Shown: positions 1 to 6,024, counted from the stretch's first letter. The stretch: 6,768 bases of DNA from Thermus sp. JCM 17653 (GCA_001311585.1 BBBN01000084.1:1-6768); one strand, 5' to 3'. Numbers and translations: made by a program. Notes: a model not told the origin generated them from the letters alone.

Positions 1-326
1 GGAGGACCGGTAGAACGGGAGAGTGGGGAGGAGGGAAGTAAGCCTTCAGGGTAGTCTTGGCCGCGAGGTAGCCTTTGGCGAGGTCCTGGCCCTGGCTGCT
101 TCCCCGTAGGGGAACATCTTGCGGAGGAGGAAGATGGCGAGGGCCAGGAGTTCGGCCAGGGTGGCCTTTTGGTGCTTTTGCTTTTTGGGGAGCTTGAAAC
201 CTTGAGCGACGAGGGCTTTGAGTTCGTCATCCACCCAAATGTAGGTAGCCACGATGAGGGTCTCTGCGTCAAGATGGTAGGTCAGCCAAAGGCTACGTTC
301 TGGGGGTGCTCACGGTCTTGTGGCAT
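1..326 (-). CDS. DDE transposase, N-terminal part (partial, frame-broken)
   Basis: The minus strand encodes a transposase-like N-terminus that runs off the left window edge. After a short leader it reads SLWLTYHLDAETLIVATYIW, then VDDELKALVAQG, a basic patch KLPKKQKHQK, the helix ATLAELLALAIFLL, and in another frame DLAKGYLAAKTTLKAYF. This order (VDD motif, basic linker, helix, helix ending near YFP) is what I know from the N-terminal region of IS4/IS982-like DDE transposases; the catalytic residues lie outside the window. The likely start is ATG at 326, preceded by the purine-rich GAGGGGG ribosome site; from there MPQDREHPQ leads into the main frame after a single-base slip near 296-306. Two more slips are suspected near 100-135 and 30-40. 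A GTG at 252 opens the longest uninterrupted frame but is internal to the conserved reading. The transposase assignment is fairly firm, the family is not. Confidence 0.6.
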
Positions 327-363
327 AGCACCCCCTCTTTTTTTCACACCCTGGGGGGACAGA

Positions 364-417
364 TCAAGTAGCACACGAAGGTATGTGAACCCTCAAGAAC
401 TTCTCTTCCTTCGGCAT
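364..417 (-). pseudogene. Short ORF with good RBS, possible gene stub cut by the insertion sequence
   Basis: A 17-codon minus-strand frame, MPKEEKFLRVHIPSCAT, begins at ATG 417 with a GAGGAAAG ribosome site at a normal distance. It lies between the end of rhh1 and the transposase start. LRVHIP resembles the beta-strand that opens ribbon-helix-helix proteins (compare KVYIP in both rhh genes here), so this could be the first codons of a third gene of the partition operon, cut off by insertion of the element starting near 340-363. It could equally be a chance frame. The rest of 327-454 shows no other gene and no convincing terminator. Confidence 0.25.
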
Positions 418-454
418 AGGGCTTTCCTCAGTTGGTTTTTCTCGCGCTATTGTT

Positions 455-655
455 TTAGGACCTTCTGATAGCCTCCTCCACCAACTCCGATATCTCCTTT
501 CCCTCCTCCACCGCCTTGAGCTTCAGTTGCCGGTGAAGATCCTTGGGGATATACACCTTTAAGGCAGTGTAGTCCTCTCGGCGGCTCTTCCCCTGGATCC
601 TACCCTCGCCCTCTCCCTCCTTGAGGGTGTGGACCAGCTTGGCAAACTTGCTCAT
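455..655 (-). CDS. Ribbon-helix-helix partition protein/repressor, copy 1 (66 aa)
   Basis: Small DNA-binding protein starting MSKFAKLVHTLKEG. It has a basic linker (KSRREDY, residues 23-29), the beta-strand LKVYIP (32-37) and two helices (DLHRQLKLKAVEEG and EISELVEEAIRR). That strand-helix-helix layout is typical of the CopG/Arc/ParG/omega class, in which dimers insert the paired strands into the DNA major groove. Family knowledge: such proteins encoded beside a small ParA bind repeated operators, repress their own operon and stimulate ParA ATPase through a flexible N-terminus. The ATG at 655 overlaps the TGA of parA1 (ATGA), so translation is coupled. The frame is intact. Its C-terminus is shorter than copy 2 (ends AIRRS instead of ALMVWLRGGR), perhaps a result of the nearby insertion element. 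Confidence 0.75.
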   Translation of the reverse strand: MSKFAKLVHTLKEGEGEGRIQGKSRREDYTALKVYIPKDLHRQLKLKAVEEGKEISELVEEAIRRS

Positions 656-1248
656 CCTGGCACCTCCATTATCTCCTGCCCCACCTCTCGGTAATCCTCC
701 CAGGCTAGGCGAGCCCGGGGATCCGGCACCTGGTACACCGGTACCCCCAGGAGGGCTGCCTTGGGAAAGGCAGCGGCCCGACGGATCTGCCTCGAAAAAG
801 GGGAACCCCATGGCTTTCCAGCAGGCTTCTGGCCTCATCCCCGTCCCGGCTTGGACGTGGGGGGACCATGGTGAGGAGAACCCGATACCTGGCCCCTGAC
901 CCCCTGAGGCTTCCAGGGTGGCCAGGAGGGCCTCCAAAGCCAGGGCATCGGGGGTGGTGGGCAGAATCAGGAGGTCTACCCCCTCCGCCAGCGCCTTCAG
1001 GTCCTCCTTTGAGGGCCTGGCCTGGGTGTCGATGACCACGTGGGTGTACTCCCGGGCGTAGCGGCTGGCCACCCTTTCATCCACCACCTTCACGGGAAGG
1101 CCTCCCCGGGCGTGCCAGCCGTGGCGGAGCGGTTGGGATCCCCGTCCACCAAGAGGGTGGGGGCCCACGCTGATAGGAAGCTGGCTAGGTGGACAGCGGT
1201 AGTGGTCTTGCCTACTCCCCCCTTGAAGCCCGTGATAGCCAGGATCAT
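652..1248 (-). CDS. parA: ParA-type partition ATPase, copy 1 (three apparent indels)
   Basis: Small ParA/MinD-superfamily ATPase of about 199 aa once frames are joined. The start MILAITGFKGGVGKTTTAV carries the deviant Walker A (KGGVGKTT) with the signature lysine; LLVDGDPNRSAT follows as Walker A-prime and HVVIDTQARP as Walker B. It lacks the N-terminal helix-turn-helix of large ParA (type Ib-like), consistent with a separate RHH regulator. Start ATG 1248 is set by a strong AGGAGGGAG ribosome site (1251-1259). Of the first 43 residues 37 match copy 2. Three single-base deletions break the frame: near 1118-1122 (T-G of SATGWH), near 892-897 (a C/G run before ARYRVLL) and near 788-800 (before RRAAAFPKAALLGVP). 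Joined frames give a full protein ending LAWEDYREVGQEIMEVPG. Either sequencing error or true decay is possible; error is favoured because no motif is lost. Confidence 0.75.
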
Positions 1249-1278
1249 CACTCCCTCCTATCTATCCCCGGCTCCTGT

Positions 1279-1311
1279 ACCTGGGGTCTTGAGCACCCCA
1301 GGACCCCAGGT
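1279..1311. promoter_or_regulatory. Inverted-repeat operator upstream of parA1
   Basis: ACCTGGGGTC (1279-1288) and GACCCCAGGT (1302-1311) are exact 10-bp inverted repeats separated by 13 bases. Nested inside, CCTGGGG (1280-1286) pairs with CCCCAGG (1296-1302) around CTTGAG (1288-1293). It sits about 40 bp upstream of the parA1 start, in the 128-bp gap after the primase-helicase gene. The CTTGAGC-R-CCC core with flanking CCTGG/CCAGG arms recurs upstream of parA2, so it is probably the RHH operator or centromere site. No clear -35/-10 pair was found here; TAGATA at 1264-1259 (minus) is a weak -10 candidate. Confidence 0.5.
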
Positions 1312-1376
1312 TCTTGGGGGAAGCCCAGGGCCTGGGAGGTCAGGCTTTTCCGGCCGTGTTTTGCTCTTCATCTGGC

Positions 1377-3098
1377 TCACCCACAAAAAAAGACGAGATC
1401 GGGGCCGATGAGGGACCTGAATTCCTCTTCCCTCTGCTTTTTGAGGTACTCCATCTTGGCCTTCCCATACTTCTGTACCCATTTCTCCTTGTCCTGCTTC
1501 ATGTCGCACAGGTTCAGGTAGGCGCATTCTTCGCATGCGGTTTCCAAGCAGAAGGCCAGGGGTTGCCTATGGGGTTCTGGCTGGACTCCGCTGTCCAGCA
1601 ACTCCTTCACCACCCGCTCCACGAAGGAGGGGTCCAGCTTCATCACCCGGTACTGCCGCTCCCAAAGGCGTGGGCGGAGCGATGCGGGTTCGGCGTAGCC
1701 GTAGTTGCGGACGATCTGGCCCACCCATTTGGGATCCTGCCACCGGGGGATGTCGTTGGTCCGTTCGCGTCCCCAGCTATCCCCAACCTGCCTTCTGGCC
1801 TCCATGATGACGTGCACCAGGGCCACGTGGGAGTAGTACCCCTGGCGGATCAGTTCCTTTAGGGCCACCTCCACTATCTCCGCATCCGTGGGCATGCCCC
1901 CCTGTCCTTCCGCCTGCCGCTGGAGGGCTTCCTCCAGGCGGGAAAGGAGGTCGGGATCCCCCAAGTGGTGGGCGATGGTGCGCAACGGGGCGGCGATTTC
2001 CTCCAGGCGGTCGCCCTTGCCAGAGAACCTCTCCCGGTAGAGCTGGTGGAGGCTGGGGCGTTTTCCATGGCCCAGATGTAGAGGTTGTCCCGGAGCTCCT
2101 GAAGGCCTTCGGGGGTAAGCCCCGTGGGCCGGTCCCGGTAGCCAGATCCTTAAGGCGAACGGTGCGGATGGTGAACATCCGGCTTCCCAGGATCTCCCCG
2201 GTGCCCTGGGTGTTGGTGATCACCTTTACCCCGAAAAAGTTAAGGGTCTGGACCCTCATGCCCTTGGTGTCCGTCCACTGCTTGAGGGCGGTTTCCTTCT
2301 TGTAGGACACCTTGAGGAACTGCTCCAGGTTGGAGGCCTCGGCGCTGCCCGAGCGCTGGCGGACCTCCTCCAGGTCGTCGAAGGCCACCAGTCCCCCGGT
2401 TTCGTCGATCAGCCGGGCGGCGGTAGCCGCGCTGGTCTGCCCCGTGATCACCACCCCGTTGGCCCCCACATCCGCCATAAGCCGGGCCAGCTCCGTTTTT
2501 CCCGAACCGGGGGGGCCCACGATGAGCACCAGGGGTACAGCGTCGAATACCGCTTGCACATAGGAGGTCATTACCACCAAGGCAGCCAGGACGTAGTCGT
2601 TCTCCCGGGGAAGGAGGACCTGCCGCAGGTGCTGGATGATCAACCTGGGCAGGTCTGGGGGGCGCAGGGTCATGGCGCTCTTCCCAGCCTCCCTGGCCTT
2701 TAGGAAGCGGTTGATGGCCTTTTCGCTCCAGGAACTACCCGCGGGGGCCTTGGGCGGCGTTACGGATGATGGTTCCGTCGTCCAGGGCCAGGACCCGGTC
2801 CTCCAGGGGGGTGCCACGGGGAGCAGGCAAATACCCCCAGCCCAGCACCGCTCCATCCGAGCGGATCACCACCGTGCGGTAGCGTGCCCCTTCCTCCCCT
2901 CGGTTCTCCAGGATGCGCACGGCACGTAGAGGTGCCCGTTGATAAAGGCCCGGTTGATGTCCACGGGGTTGGGGAGCCGTACACCCCCGCTTTCCCCATC
3001 CTCCCGCTCCGGGGACCAGCGTTCCCCCGCCTCCAGCAGGAGGCGGAAGCCTCTGGGGTACCCTGGGAGAGGAAGTAGTCCGTCCAGTCTTTCCCCAT
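1377..3098 (-). CDS. Plasmid/phage-type primase-helicase, N-terminally truncated
   Basis: About 574 aa after joining frames. The N-terminus, MGKDWTDYFLSQGTPEGF, looks like the tail of a TOPRIM primase domain (the KDWNDYL-type motif), so the catalytic primase part is missing upstream. A middle domain follows (FINGHLYVPVRILENRG, then YRTVVIRSDG). The ATPase domain has Walker A GPPGSGKT (about 2494-2518), Walker B GLVAFDDLEEV, a sensor-like FFGVKVITNTQG and an arginine-finger-like LGSRMFTIRT. A helical C-terminus carries four cysteines (C-x4-C-x2-C-x5-C, codons at 1505-1550). The role is probably replication priming and unwinding of the element. Five single-base slips are inferred near 3049-3055, 2920-2922, 2750-2756, 2140-2146 and 2052-2057; the reading resumes sensibly each time. 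ATG 3098 is simply the first start left of the 3100 joint; there is no clear ribosome site, and the true gene probably began beyond the joint. Confidence 0.65.
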
Positions 3099-3105
3099 AC
3101 CTGGT
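3093..3105. other. Recombination or assembly joint between two 5'-truncated genes
   Basis: To the left the minus strand reads the interior of a primase-helicase (GKDWTDYFLSQG); to the right the plus strand reads the interior of a TIR-like protein (VQYEIKRGWERG). Both genes point away from this spot and both lack their first domain. Base composition changes sharply from GC-rich to AT-richer at the same point. A deletion removing the 5' halves of two divergent genes, or a mis-join in assembly, would give this picture. Confidence 0.55.
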
Positions 3106-3389
3106 ACAATACGAAATAAAAAGAGGGTGGGAGCGAGGCATGGGCCTTCTTGGCGTCTATATTCATACCCTAAAAGACCGGGACGGTAAGCCTGCTCGGA
3201 GGGGGAAAAACCCATTTGCTTTCGCTGATCTCTTCCTAGGGGAAACGTCTCTTGAACGCATCGTAAAGGCATATGATCCCCAGATTGAAATCAATTCTCT
3301 GGATAGTCAACTCTGGTATCAGTACATAAAAAAAACATCTGTCTGAATGGATCGAAGAAGCGATAGAGATACGACAAAAGTATCGTTGA
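3101..3389 (+). pseudogene. TIR-like (MTH538/ThsB-type) protein, C-terminal remnant
   Basis: The plus-strand reading VQYEIKRGWERGMGLLGVYI, followed by HTLKD and GKNPFAFADL, matches the C-terminal half of MTH538/DUF1863 TIR-like proteins, where I recall the pattern W/YV-x-YEI, RGNGLLGIYIH and GKNPFD. The family includes ThsB, the NAD-using signal generator of the Thoeris anti-phage system. The glutamate in YEI corresponds by position to the catalytic Glu of TIR NADases (inference). The first half of the fold is absent, cut at the 3100 joint. An ATG at 3140 with a weak GGTGGGAG site could yield a 68-aa fragment ending at 3346. An eight-A run (3328-3335) appears to carry one extra A; skipping it gives a better C-terminus, HLSEWIEEAIEIRQKYR, stopping at 3389, seven bases before the next gene. 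As it stands the protein should be inactive. Confidence 0.6.
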
Positions 3390-3395
3390 TTAGGC

Positions 3396-3854
3396 ATGGA
3401 AGAACAAAAAGCGTCACTGGAAGAAATCCATTTCCACTTGAGCACAATCCAATCCATTGTTGATCGGCTAGCCTCAAATAGCGCAAATGCAAAGAGCTGG
3501 GCGGTCGCACTAGTTTCGGGTATTACAGCTTTTTTGGTGGAATCGGAAGAGTTAAAGAGCTTTTTTATTATGTTGATTCCTTTATTGTCGCTTTGTTACA
3601 TAGACAGTTACTACTTGGCCTTAGAAAGAAAGTTTAGAAAAATATATACCCGGGCAGTAAAGGCTTATCAGGAGGGCCAATTATCCAAAGAATTCCTCTA
3701 CCACCTAGAGCCCGAGAGGGTTTTCCTCAGGGACGTCATTTGTGCAGCCAAGTCTCATTCCGTTTGGCCCTTTTACTTCCTTGTTATACTTGTCCCCGTT
3801 TCATTCTATATTTTGAGTAACTTGGGAAGCAGGCCCCACGGATCAACACCTTAG
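3396..3854 (+). CDS. Three-helix membrane protein paired with TIR-like gene (152 aa)
   Basis: An intact frame from ATG 3396 to TAG 3852-3854. The N-terminus is an amphipathic helix (residues 1-28, ending RLASNSANAK). Predicted membrane segments are about 34-48 (SWAVALVSGITAFLV), 54-73 (FFIMLIPLLSLCYIDSYYL) and 123-143 (VWPFYFLVILVPVSFYIL), with a charged cytoplasmic-looking stretch ERKFRKIYTRAVKAYQ after the second. The pattern RxASNS...K-x-W-x-V-x-LVSG then DxYYLxxERxFRxxY is one I associate with a widespread uncharacterised bacterial membrane family often found near TIR-like genes. It starts just after the TIR-like gene, so the two form one operon. By analogy with TIR-effector pairs it may be the membrane effector that acts on infection (inference). 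AT-rich compared with the flanks, which suggests recent transfer. Confidence 0.7.
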   Translation: MEEQKASLEEIHFHLSTIQSIVDRLASNSANAKSWAVALVSGITAFLVESEELKSFFIMLIPLLSLCYIDSYYLALERKFRKIYTRAVKAYQEGQLSKEFLYHLEPERVFLRDVICAAKSHSVWPFYFLVILVPVSFYILSNLGSRPHGSTP

Positions 3855-4325
3855 AGCTTTCTCTGATTTATAAGGCCAAGAAGTGTATCCAAGTCAACAA
3901 TAAGCACGTTTTCCTTGACCTTTGCTGAAGAGCAAAAGCGATTGAGGAATTGGCGATCTAAAAAAATGGCCCTTTAGGCTCCAGCCATTGCCTGCCAATA
4001 AGAGATAGGCCCGGTCCAGGAGGCCTCCTTCGAGAAAACTCATAAGTCTTAAGACTTCCATGGGGACTTTCTCCTCCGCGGTACCGCCGACTTGCTGCCA
4101 TTTGGCTGATATACCTATCCTTTCCCCACTCCCTGTGAGAACAAGGATGTCCAGACGGTGCTTCCTGCTGGGGCGGAAGGGATCATCGAAGAGCCTGGGA
4201 TCTGGCACTCCCTTAGCCTTCCCCCTGTCTTTAGATCGGGCAAAGTACTGGTAACCATTTCGCTCAAGTGCCGGCAAGACCGTGTGTTCCAGGACGGCCC
4301 CTGTACCCGTATTTCTCGGACTCAT
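3851..4325 (-). CDS. Type II restriction endonuclease candidate, PD-(D/E)XK-like (157 aa)
   Basis: The protein starts MSPRNTGTGAVLEHTVLPAL and has the core KHRLDILVL...GERIGISAKWQQVGGTAEEKVP, followed by DRAYLLLAGNGWSLKGHF. D59 and S73-A-K75 in adjacent strands fit the PD-(D/E)XK nuclease core with serine in place of the usual Glu; the KWQQxxGTAEEKVPxEV signature recalls a family of nucleases beside DNA methyltransferases. The gene directly follows the methyltransferase and overlaps its stop (ATGA at 4322-4325), as expected for a restriction-modification pair where methylation should come first. An A-run on the plus strand (3960-3966) hides a one-base slip; bridging it replaces a poor tail with DRQFLNRF...VLIVDLDTLLGLINQRKL and moves the stop to 3851-3853. 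The recognition site cannot be read from sequence. The methyltransferase context makes the restriction role likely but not proven. Confidence 0.6.
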
Positions 4326-5139
4326 GGTTTCAATGCTACCATTTCATCCGCTGGCGTCCTGTCCCCATTACAAGCTATGCGCCTCGGTGCTTTCACGATC
4401 CAAACCTTGAATCCTAGATCGCGGTAAAGCTCCAGGATCCGGCTCGTAGCCTGGTTCGAGGCCACAACTGGACCAGGATGGCGAGCTAGCCAGTAGGCAA
4501 GGCGGACCTGATCGTTCCAAGAGAAGCCCTCTTTCGCGTATTTAGTAAACTCGACATCATAGGGCGGATCCGCATAAATGAAATCGTCTGGGTCTAGAGG
4601 AACCTGCTCGAAATCTCCCTGGGTAAAGACCCACTTTTCGAGGAGGGGGCGGTATGGAGTAAAGTCGCGGACGTAGGAAATCCTCTTATACCGCCCGAAT
4701 GGTACGTTGAACTCGCCTCTCCGGTTGAAACGACATAGGCCGTTGTACCCCGTGCGGTTTAGGTAATAGAAGAGTTCTGCAGCCTCCTTGGTCTCCCACT
4801 TTCCACCCCTGATTAGGGCGTTGAAGCGCTCCCTATGCCGATAGTAACTTCCGGGTCGTTTTCAAGGACAATATCAATGCGTAATCCCCGCTGAAGCCAT
4901 CGGTAAAAGTTGATAAGGTGAGGATTGATGTCGTTAAGAAGGGCCCGCTCTGGCTTGAGGGTTAAGGCAATGGCGAGGCCACCCACAAACGGCTCTACTA
5001 ACCTACGGTGACGATGAGGAGCATAGAGCTCGGCTATCGTATCTGCGAGCCACCTTTTCCCCCCAGCCCACTTCAAGGGGGCTGAAGGGTGTCCTTCTCT
5101 TCCAAAACCTGCGCGGTCCCTGCCTCTCTTTTTTTTCAC
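4322..5139 (-). CDS. D12-class (Dam/DpnM-like) adenine-N6 DNA methyltransferase (272 aa)
   Basis: Transfers methyl from S-adenosylmethionine to adenine N6 in a specific DNA site. Visible motifs: PLKWAGGKRWL (residues 21-31, N-terminal SAM-site motif of D12 enzymes), LVEPFVGGLAIAL (47-59, motif I, with Leu where Gly-Gly-Gly is usual), ALLNDINPHLINFYRWL (66-82) and the catalytic ADPPYDVEFTKYAKEGFSW (DPPY at 191-194). Length is normal for Dam-like enzymes. The start is GTG 5139, overlapping the rhh2 stop (GTGA) behind the G-rich GAGGGGGG ribosome site. One base is missing near 4841-4848, between ENDPEV and YYRHRERFNAL; the second half has no ATG near its start and would be overlooked by start-to-stop gene calling. 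The neighbour downstream is the candidate endonuclease. Codon use and GC are lower than in the par genes, so the pair was probably acquired as cargo. Confidence 0.85.
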
Positions 5140-5352
5140 CGTCCCCCCCTCAGCCAGACCATAAGCGCCTCTTCCACCAACTCCGATATCTCCCGCTCCT
5201 CCTCCACCGCCTTCAGCTTCAGCCGGCGGTATAGCTCCCGGGGAATGTACACCTTCACGCCCCACGTAGTCCTCCCGCCGACTCTTCCCCCGCACCCGCT
5301 CAGGCTTCTCCTCACCCTTTGCCGTCTGGATCACCTTAGCGAACTTGCTCAT
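5136..5352 (-). CDS. Ribbon-helix-helix partition protein/repressor, copy 2 (71 aa)
   Basis: Paralogue of the copy at 455-655. It starts MSKFAKVIQTAKGEEKPE, then KSRREDYV, the DNA-contact strand VKVYIP and helices RELYRRLKLKAVEEE and EISELVEEALMVWL. MSKFAK, KSRREDY and the whole strand-helix-helix core are shared with copy 1; the linker between them varies. The conserved N-terminus probably contacts ParA, as in other ParA-RHH pairs (inference). A C-run on the plus strand (5260-5264) carries one base too many; without bridging, the frame runs on in a spurious reading toward the methyltransferase. ATG 5352 lies 17 bases inside parA2, and the stop overlaps the methyltransferase GTG, so it is the hinge between partition and restriction genes. 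It probably represses the whole operon by binding the repeats beyond 5941. Confidence 0.7.
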
Positions 5353-5937
5353 CCAGCACCTCCTTCCCCACCCGCACGTAGTCCTCCCAGGCAAGCTTAG
5401 CCCGGGGATCAGGTAGGGCGTACACCGGCACCCCCAGGAGGGATGCCTTGGGAAATGCCGCCGCCCGCCGCACCCAGGCCCCGAATAGAGGCACGCCGCT
5501 TTCTTGGAGAAGGATCCTAGCTTCTTCCCCATCCCGGCTAGGTCTAGGGGGAACCATGGTCAGAAGTACCGGTACCTGGCCCCCGAGGTCTTTAGAGCCT
5601 CCAAGGTCGCCAAGAGGGCCTCCAGGGCCAGAGCATCTGGGGTAGTGGGCAGAACCAGCAGGTCCACCCCCTCCGCCAAGGCTTCCAGATCCTCCTTGGA
5701 GGGGCGGGCCTGGGTGTCGATGACCACGTGGGCATGGTCCCTGGCATACCGGGCCGCCACCCGTTCGTCCGCCACAGTGAAGGGGAGGCCACCACGGCGG
5801 TGCCACCCCGTGGCGGAGCGGTTGGGATCTCCATCCACCAGGAGGGTGGGGGCCCGATGAGCCAAGAAGGCCGCCAGGTGGACGGCGGTGGTGGTCTTGC
5901 CCACGCCCCCCTTGAAGCCAGTAACAGCTAGGACCAT
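5336..5937 (-). CDS. parA: ParA-type partition ATPase, copy 2 (about 200 aa)
   Basis: Deviant Walker A FKGGVGKTTTAV (residues 8-19; K9 signature, K14 P-loop), Walker A-prime LLVDGDPNRSAT (32-43), Walker B HVVIDTQ (D74), and LPTTPDALALEAL near 96-108 follow the small ParA/Soj-like layout. Such ATPases form ATP-dependent dimers on the nucleoid and move plasmid copies apart with the help of a centromere-binding protein, here rhh2. One G is missing near 5568-5573 (RYR-VLLTMVPPRPSRDG); the rest of the protein, ending WEDYVRVGKEVLDEQVR, continues in the neighbouring frame to TAA at 5336-5338. ATG 5937 has no Shine-Dalgarno and lies only nine bases after a -10-like TAGCAT, so the mRNA is probably leaderless, a common mode in Thermus. 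It heads a four-gene overlapping operon with rhh2, methyltransferase and endonuclease. Confidence 0.8.
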
Positions 5938-5940
5938 GCG

Positions 5941-5976
5941 CCCTGGATGCTACCACTTGAGCGCCCAGGGTGTCTA
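5941..5976 (-). promoter_or_regulatory. parA2 promoter with operator in the spacer
   Basis: Read on the minus strand, TAGACA (5976-5971; five of six to TTGACA) and TAGCAT (5952-5947; four of six to TATAAT) are 18 bases apart, nine bases before the parA2 ATG. The spacer contains CTTGAGCGCCCAGGG (5956-5970, plus strand), and CCCTGG (5941-5946) pairs with CCAGGG (5965-5970). The same CTTGAG within CCTGG/CCAGG arms precedes parA1. A repressor bound here would cover the promoter, so autorepression by the RHH protein is the simplest reading. Confidence 0.45.
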
Positions 5977-5982
5977 GGTCCT

Positions 5983-6014
5983 AGGAGTTTAGGAGTTTAG
6001 GAGTTTAGGAGTTT
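5983..6014. repeat. Four exact tandem copies of AGGAGTTT (candidate centromere/operator)
   Basis: AGGAGTTT is repeated four times without a gap or mismatch (5983-5990, 5991-5998, 5999-6006, 6007-6014); the sequence then degenerates to GAGAGT. The array is just upstream of the parA2 promoter. RHH partition proteins such as omega of pSM19035 are known to bind contiguous 7-bp repeats that act as operator and centromere; an 8-bp array beside an RHH gene fits that model. Slippage of a simple repeat is the null explanation. Confidence 0.6.
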
Positions 6015-6024
6015 GAGAGTCGGA

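Noticed and set aside
367..390. Weak CACA/TGTG hairpin as a terminator after rhh1
   Set aside because: The stem is only about four base pairs and has no following T-run on the minus strand.
621..899. Plus-strand frame of 92 codons, Pro/Gly-rich
   Set aside because: It is antisense to the C-terminal half of parA1 and is a typical shadow in GC-rich DNA.
455..1168. A single 237-codon minus-strand frame apparently fusing ParA and RHH
   Set aside because: Its start and middle are out-of-frame ParA sequence; comparison with the second copy shows three slips and a normal parA/rhh overlap at 652-655.
1314..1862. Plus-strand frame of 182 codons
   Set aside because: It is antisense to the conserved C-terminal domain of the primase-helicase and its product is low-complexity with no motif.
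2939..3139. Plus-strand frame running into the TIR-like remnant from the left
   Set aside because: Left of 3100 it is the antisense of the primase-helicase (Ser/Arg/Pro-rich shadow) and shows no TIR-like sequence; only the part after the joint is homologous.
4813..5532. A 239-codon minus-strand frame joining parA, rhh and methyltransferase pieces
   Set aside because: It joins fragments through a one-base slip near 5260; the motifs divide cleanly into three overlapping genes.
5983..6014. Possible CRISPR array
   Set aside because: The units are 8 bp and contiguous with no spacers; no cas genes are present.
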